Shown: positions 62,976 through 64,000 of the stretch, piece by piece
How the letters are laid out: every line of letters begins with the position of its first letter
Numbering within the stretch: the stretch's first letter is position 1
Source of the DNA: Crocinitomicaceae bacterium
Lineage (GTDB): Bacteria > Bacteroidota > Bacteroidia > Flavobacteriales_D > Crocinitomicaceae
Direction of reading: 5' to 3'
NCBI GenBank assembly: GCA_029251865.1
Contig: JAQXCN010000060.1
Coordinates: forward strand, 1 to 64,000
DNA: 64,000 nt
The notes under the pieces: model-generated
What the model was told of the DNA's origin: nothing
Database searches by the model: none
What the model saw: only the letters and a program-made list of their open reading frames with translations
Program-made: the position numbers and the translations under genes

Positions 62976-64000
62976 ATGTCTAATACAACAGAAAAATTAA
63001 CCTATAAGGTTAAAGATATTTCCCTCGCTGAATGGGGTAGAAAAGAAATTAAATTAGCCGAAGCAGAAATGCCAGGTCTGATGAGTTTAAGAGAAGAATA
63101 CGGTGCTGCTAAACCTTTAACCGGTGCACGTATTGCAGGATGTCTCCACATGACTGTGCAAACCGCTGTTCTTATTGAAACATTAGTTGAATTAGGTGCC
63201 GATGTAACATGGTCATCTTGTAACATCTTCTCAACCCAAGACCACGCTGCTGCTGCTATTGCCGCTGCAGGTGTACCTGTATATGCTTGGAAAGGTATGA
63301 ATGAAGAAGAGTTTGACTGGTGTATTGAACAAACCTTATTTGCATTCAAGGATGGTGAGCCATTAAACATGATTTTAGATGATGGTGGTGACCTAACCAA
63401 TATGGTTTTTGATCGCTACCCAGAGTTAACGGCAAACATCAAGGGCTTATCTGAAGAAACTACAACAGGGGTTCATAGACTGTACGAAAGAAAAAATAAT
63501 GGCACACTTGTAATGCCGGCAATCAACGTAAACGATTCGGTAACCAAATCTAAATTTGACAACAAATACGGATGTAAAGAATCATTAGTTGATGCTATCA
63601 GACGTGCTACAGATACAATGATGGCAGGAAAAGTTGCTGTTGTATGTGGATACGGTGATGTTGGTAAAGGTTCTGCTGCTTCACTTCAAGGTGCAGGAGC
63701 AAGAGTTATTGTTACAGAAGTGGATCCAATTTGTGCATTGCAGGCAGCAATGGACGGATTTGAAGTCAAAAAACTAGATTCTGTCGTCAATAATGTAGAT
63801 ATCGTAGTAACTACAACAGGAAATAAAGATATCGTTGTTGGTTCGCACTTCGAGAGTATGAAGGACAAAACCATCGTATGTAATATTGGTCACTTCGATA
63901 ATGAAATCGATATGGCATGGTTAAACGGAACTTACGGAGATACAAAAGTTGAAATCAAGCCTCAGGTTGATTTGTATAATGTTAAAGGAAATGAAATCAT
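62976..64000 (+). CDS. ahcY: Adenosylhomocysteinase (3' end outside window)
   Basis: The ORF track missed this gene because it runs off the right edge. From ATG 62976 I read [21 protein letters not shown], then [75 protein letters not shown], and the NAD-binding [20 protein letters not shown]. These are hallmark segments of S-adenosylhomocysteine hydrolase, which splits SAH into adenosine and homocysteine. 341 complete codons are in the window, with no stop. Total length should be near 430-440. Confidence 0.97.
   Translation, partial: MSNTTEKLTYKVKDISLAEWGRKEIKLAEAEMPGLMSLREEYGAAKPLTGARIAGCLHMTVQTAVLIETLVELGADVTWSSCNIFSTQDHAAAAIAAAGVPVYAWKGMNEEEFDWCIEQTLFAFKDGEPLNMILDDGGDLTNMVFDRYPELTANIKGLSEETTTGVHRLYERKNNGTLVMPAINVNDSVTKSKFDNKYGCKESLVDAIRRATDTMMAGKVAVVCGYGDVGKGSAASLQGAGARVIVTEVDPICALQAAMDGFEVKKLDSVVNNVDIVVTTTGNKDIVVGSHFESMKDKTIVCNIGHFDNEIDMAWLNGTYGDTKVEIKPQVDLYNVKGNEI

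Noticed and set aside
63002-63400. 132-residue minus-strand ORF at the right edge
   Set aside because: It is antisense to ahcY, which the ORF track missed because it runs off the window.

Overview
The window is AT-rich bacterial chromosome, almost certainly from a Bacteroidota member of the Flavobacteriales type. Supporting signs are a PorX regulator of type IX secretion, a DUF5522 protein, a stand-alone MnmD, a small GSII-type glutamine synthetase, an outer-membrane style CarboxypepD_reg-like protein, and -7 promoter boxes of the form TAnnTTTG. Genes are packed so tightly that no gap exceeds 300 bases. No tRNA, rRNA, insertion sequence, integrase or CRISPR array was seen. The left edge cuts an ACC-deaminase-like gene and the right edge cuts ahcY.

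Layout. Positions 1-7655 hold housekeeping genes: PLP enzyme, DUF5522, acyltransferase, glutamine synthetase, Nudix hydrolase, mnmD, an O-methyltransferase and alaS. Positions 7652-15631 hold a first surface-polysaccharide patch (flippase, GT2, a GT42/DUF115-like protein, a large YfhO membrane protein), a sigma-54 response regulator interrupted by one in-frame stop codon, and pcm.

Positions 15768-42992 form a co-directional polysaccharide locus of about 27 kb, with most genes overlapping by a few bases. It opens with a UpxY/NusG-type antiterminator. Next come a WbpP-like epimerase and seven genes that look like a complete legionaminic-acid-type nonulosonate branch: 4,6-dehydratase, aminotransferase, acetyltransferase, NeuB, NeuC, a CBS-nucleotidyltransferase like PtmE, and a CMP-sugar synthetase. 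Wzx, a second aminotransferase, WbqC, two sulfotransferases, GT2, a GT52/polysialyltransferase-like protein and Wzy follow. A module of AsnB-like, ATP-grasp, GT4, ATP-grasp, DUF354 and NodB-like genes comes next. A sugar transferase, Wza and a Wzc tyrosine kinase close the locus. The simplest reading is a sulfated, nonulosonate-containing capsule or exopolysaccharide made by a Wzx/Wzy route, perhaps with amino-acid or amide decorations.

Positions 42979-64000 return to core functions: exonuclease III, a PagL-like lipid A deacylase, mazG, a guaB-ppiC-surA-moxR operon, an HD hydrolase divergent from porX, sufS-sufE-sufT, an OmpA protein with an 18-bp tandem repeat, an M20 amidohydrolase, a half-size TauE, an orphan LuxE-like enzyme, hemH and ahcY.

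Family calls come from reading motifs in the translations. No database search was run, so specific substrates are inferences.
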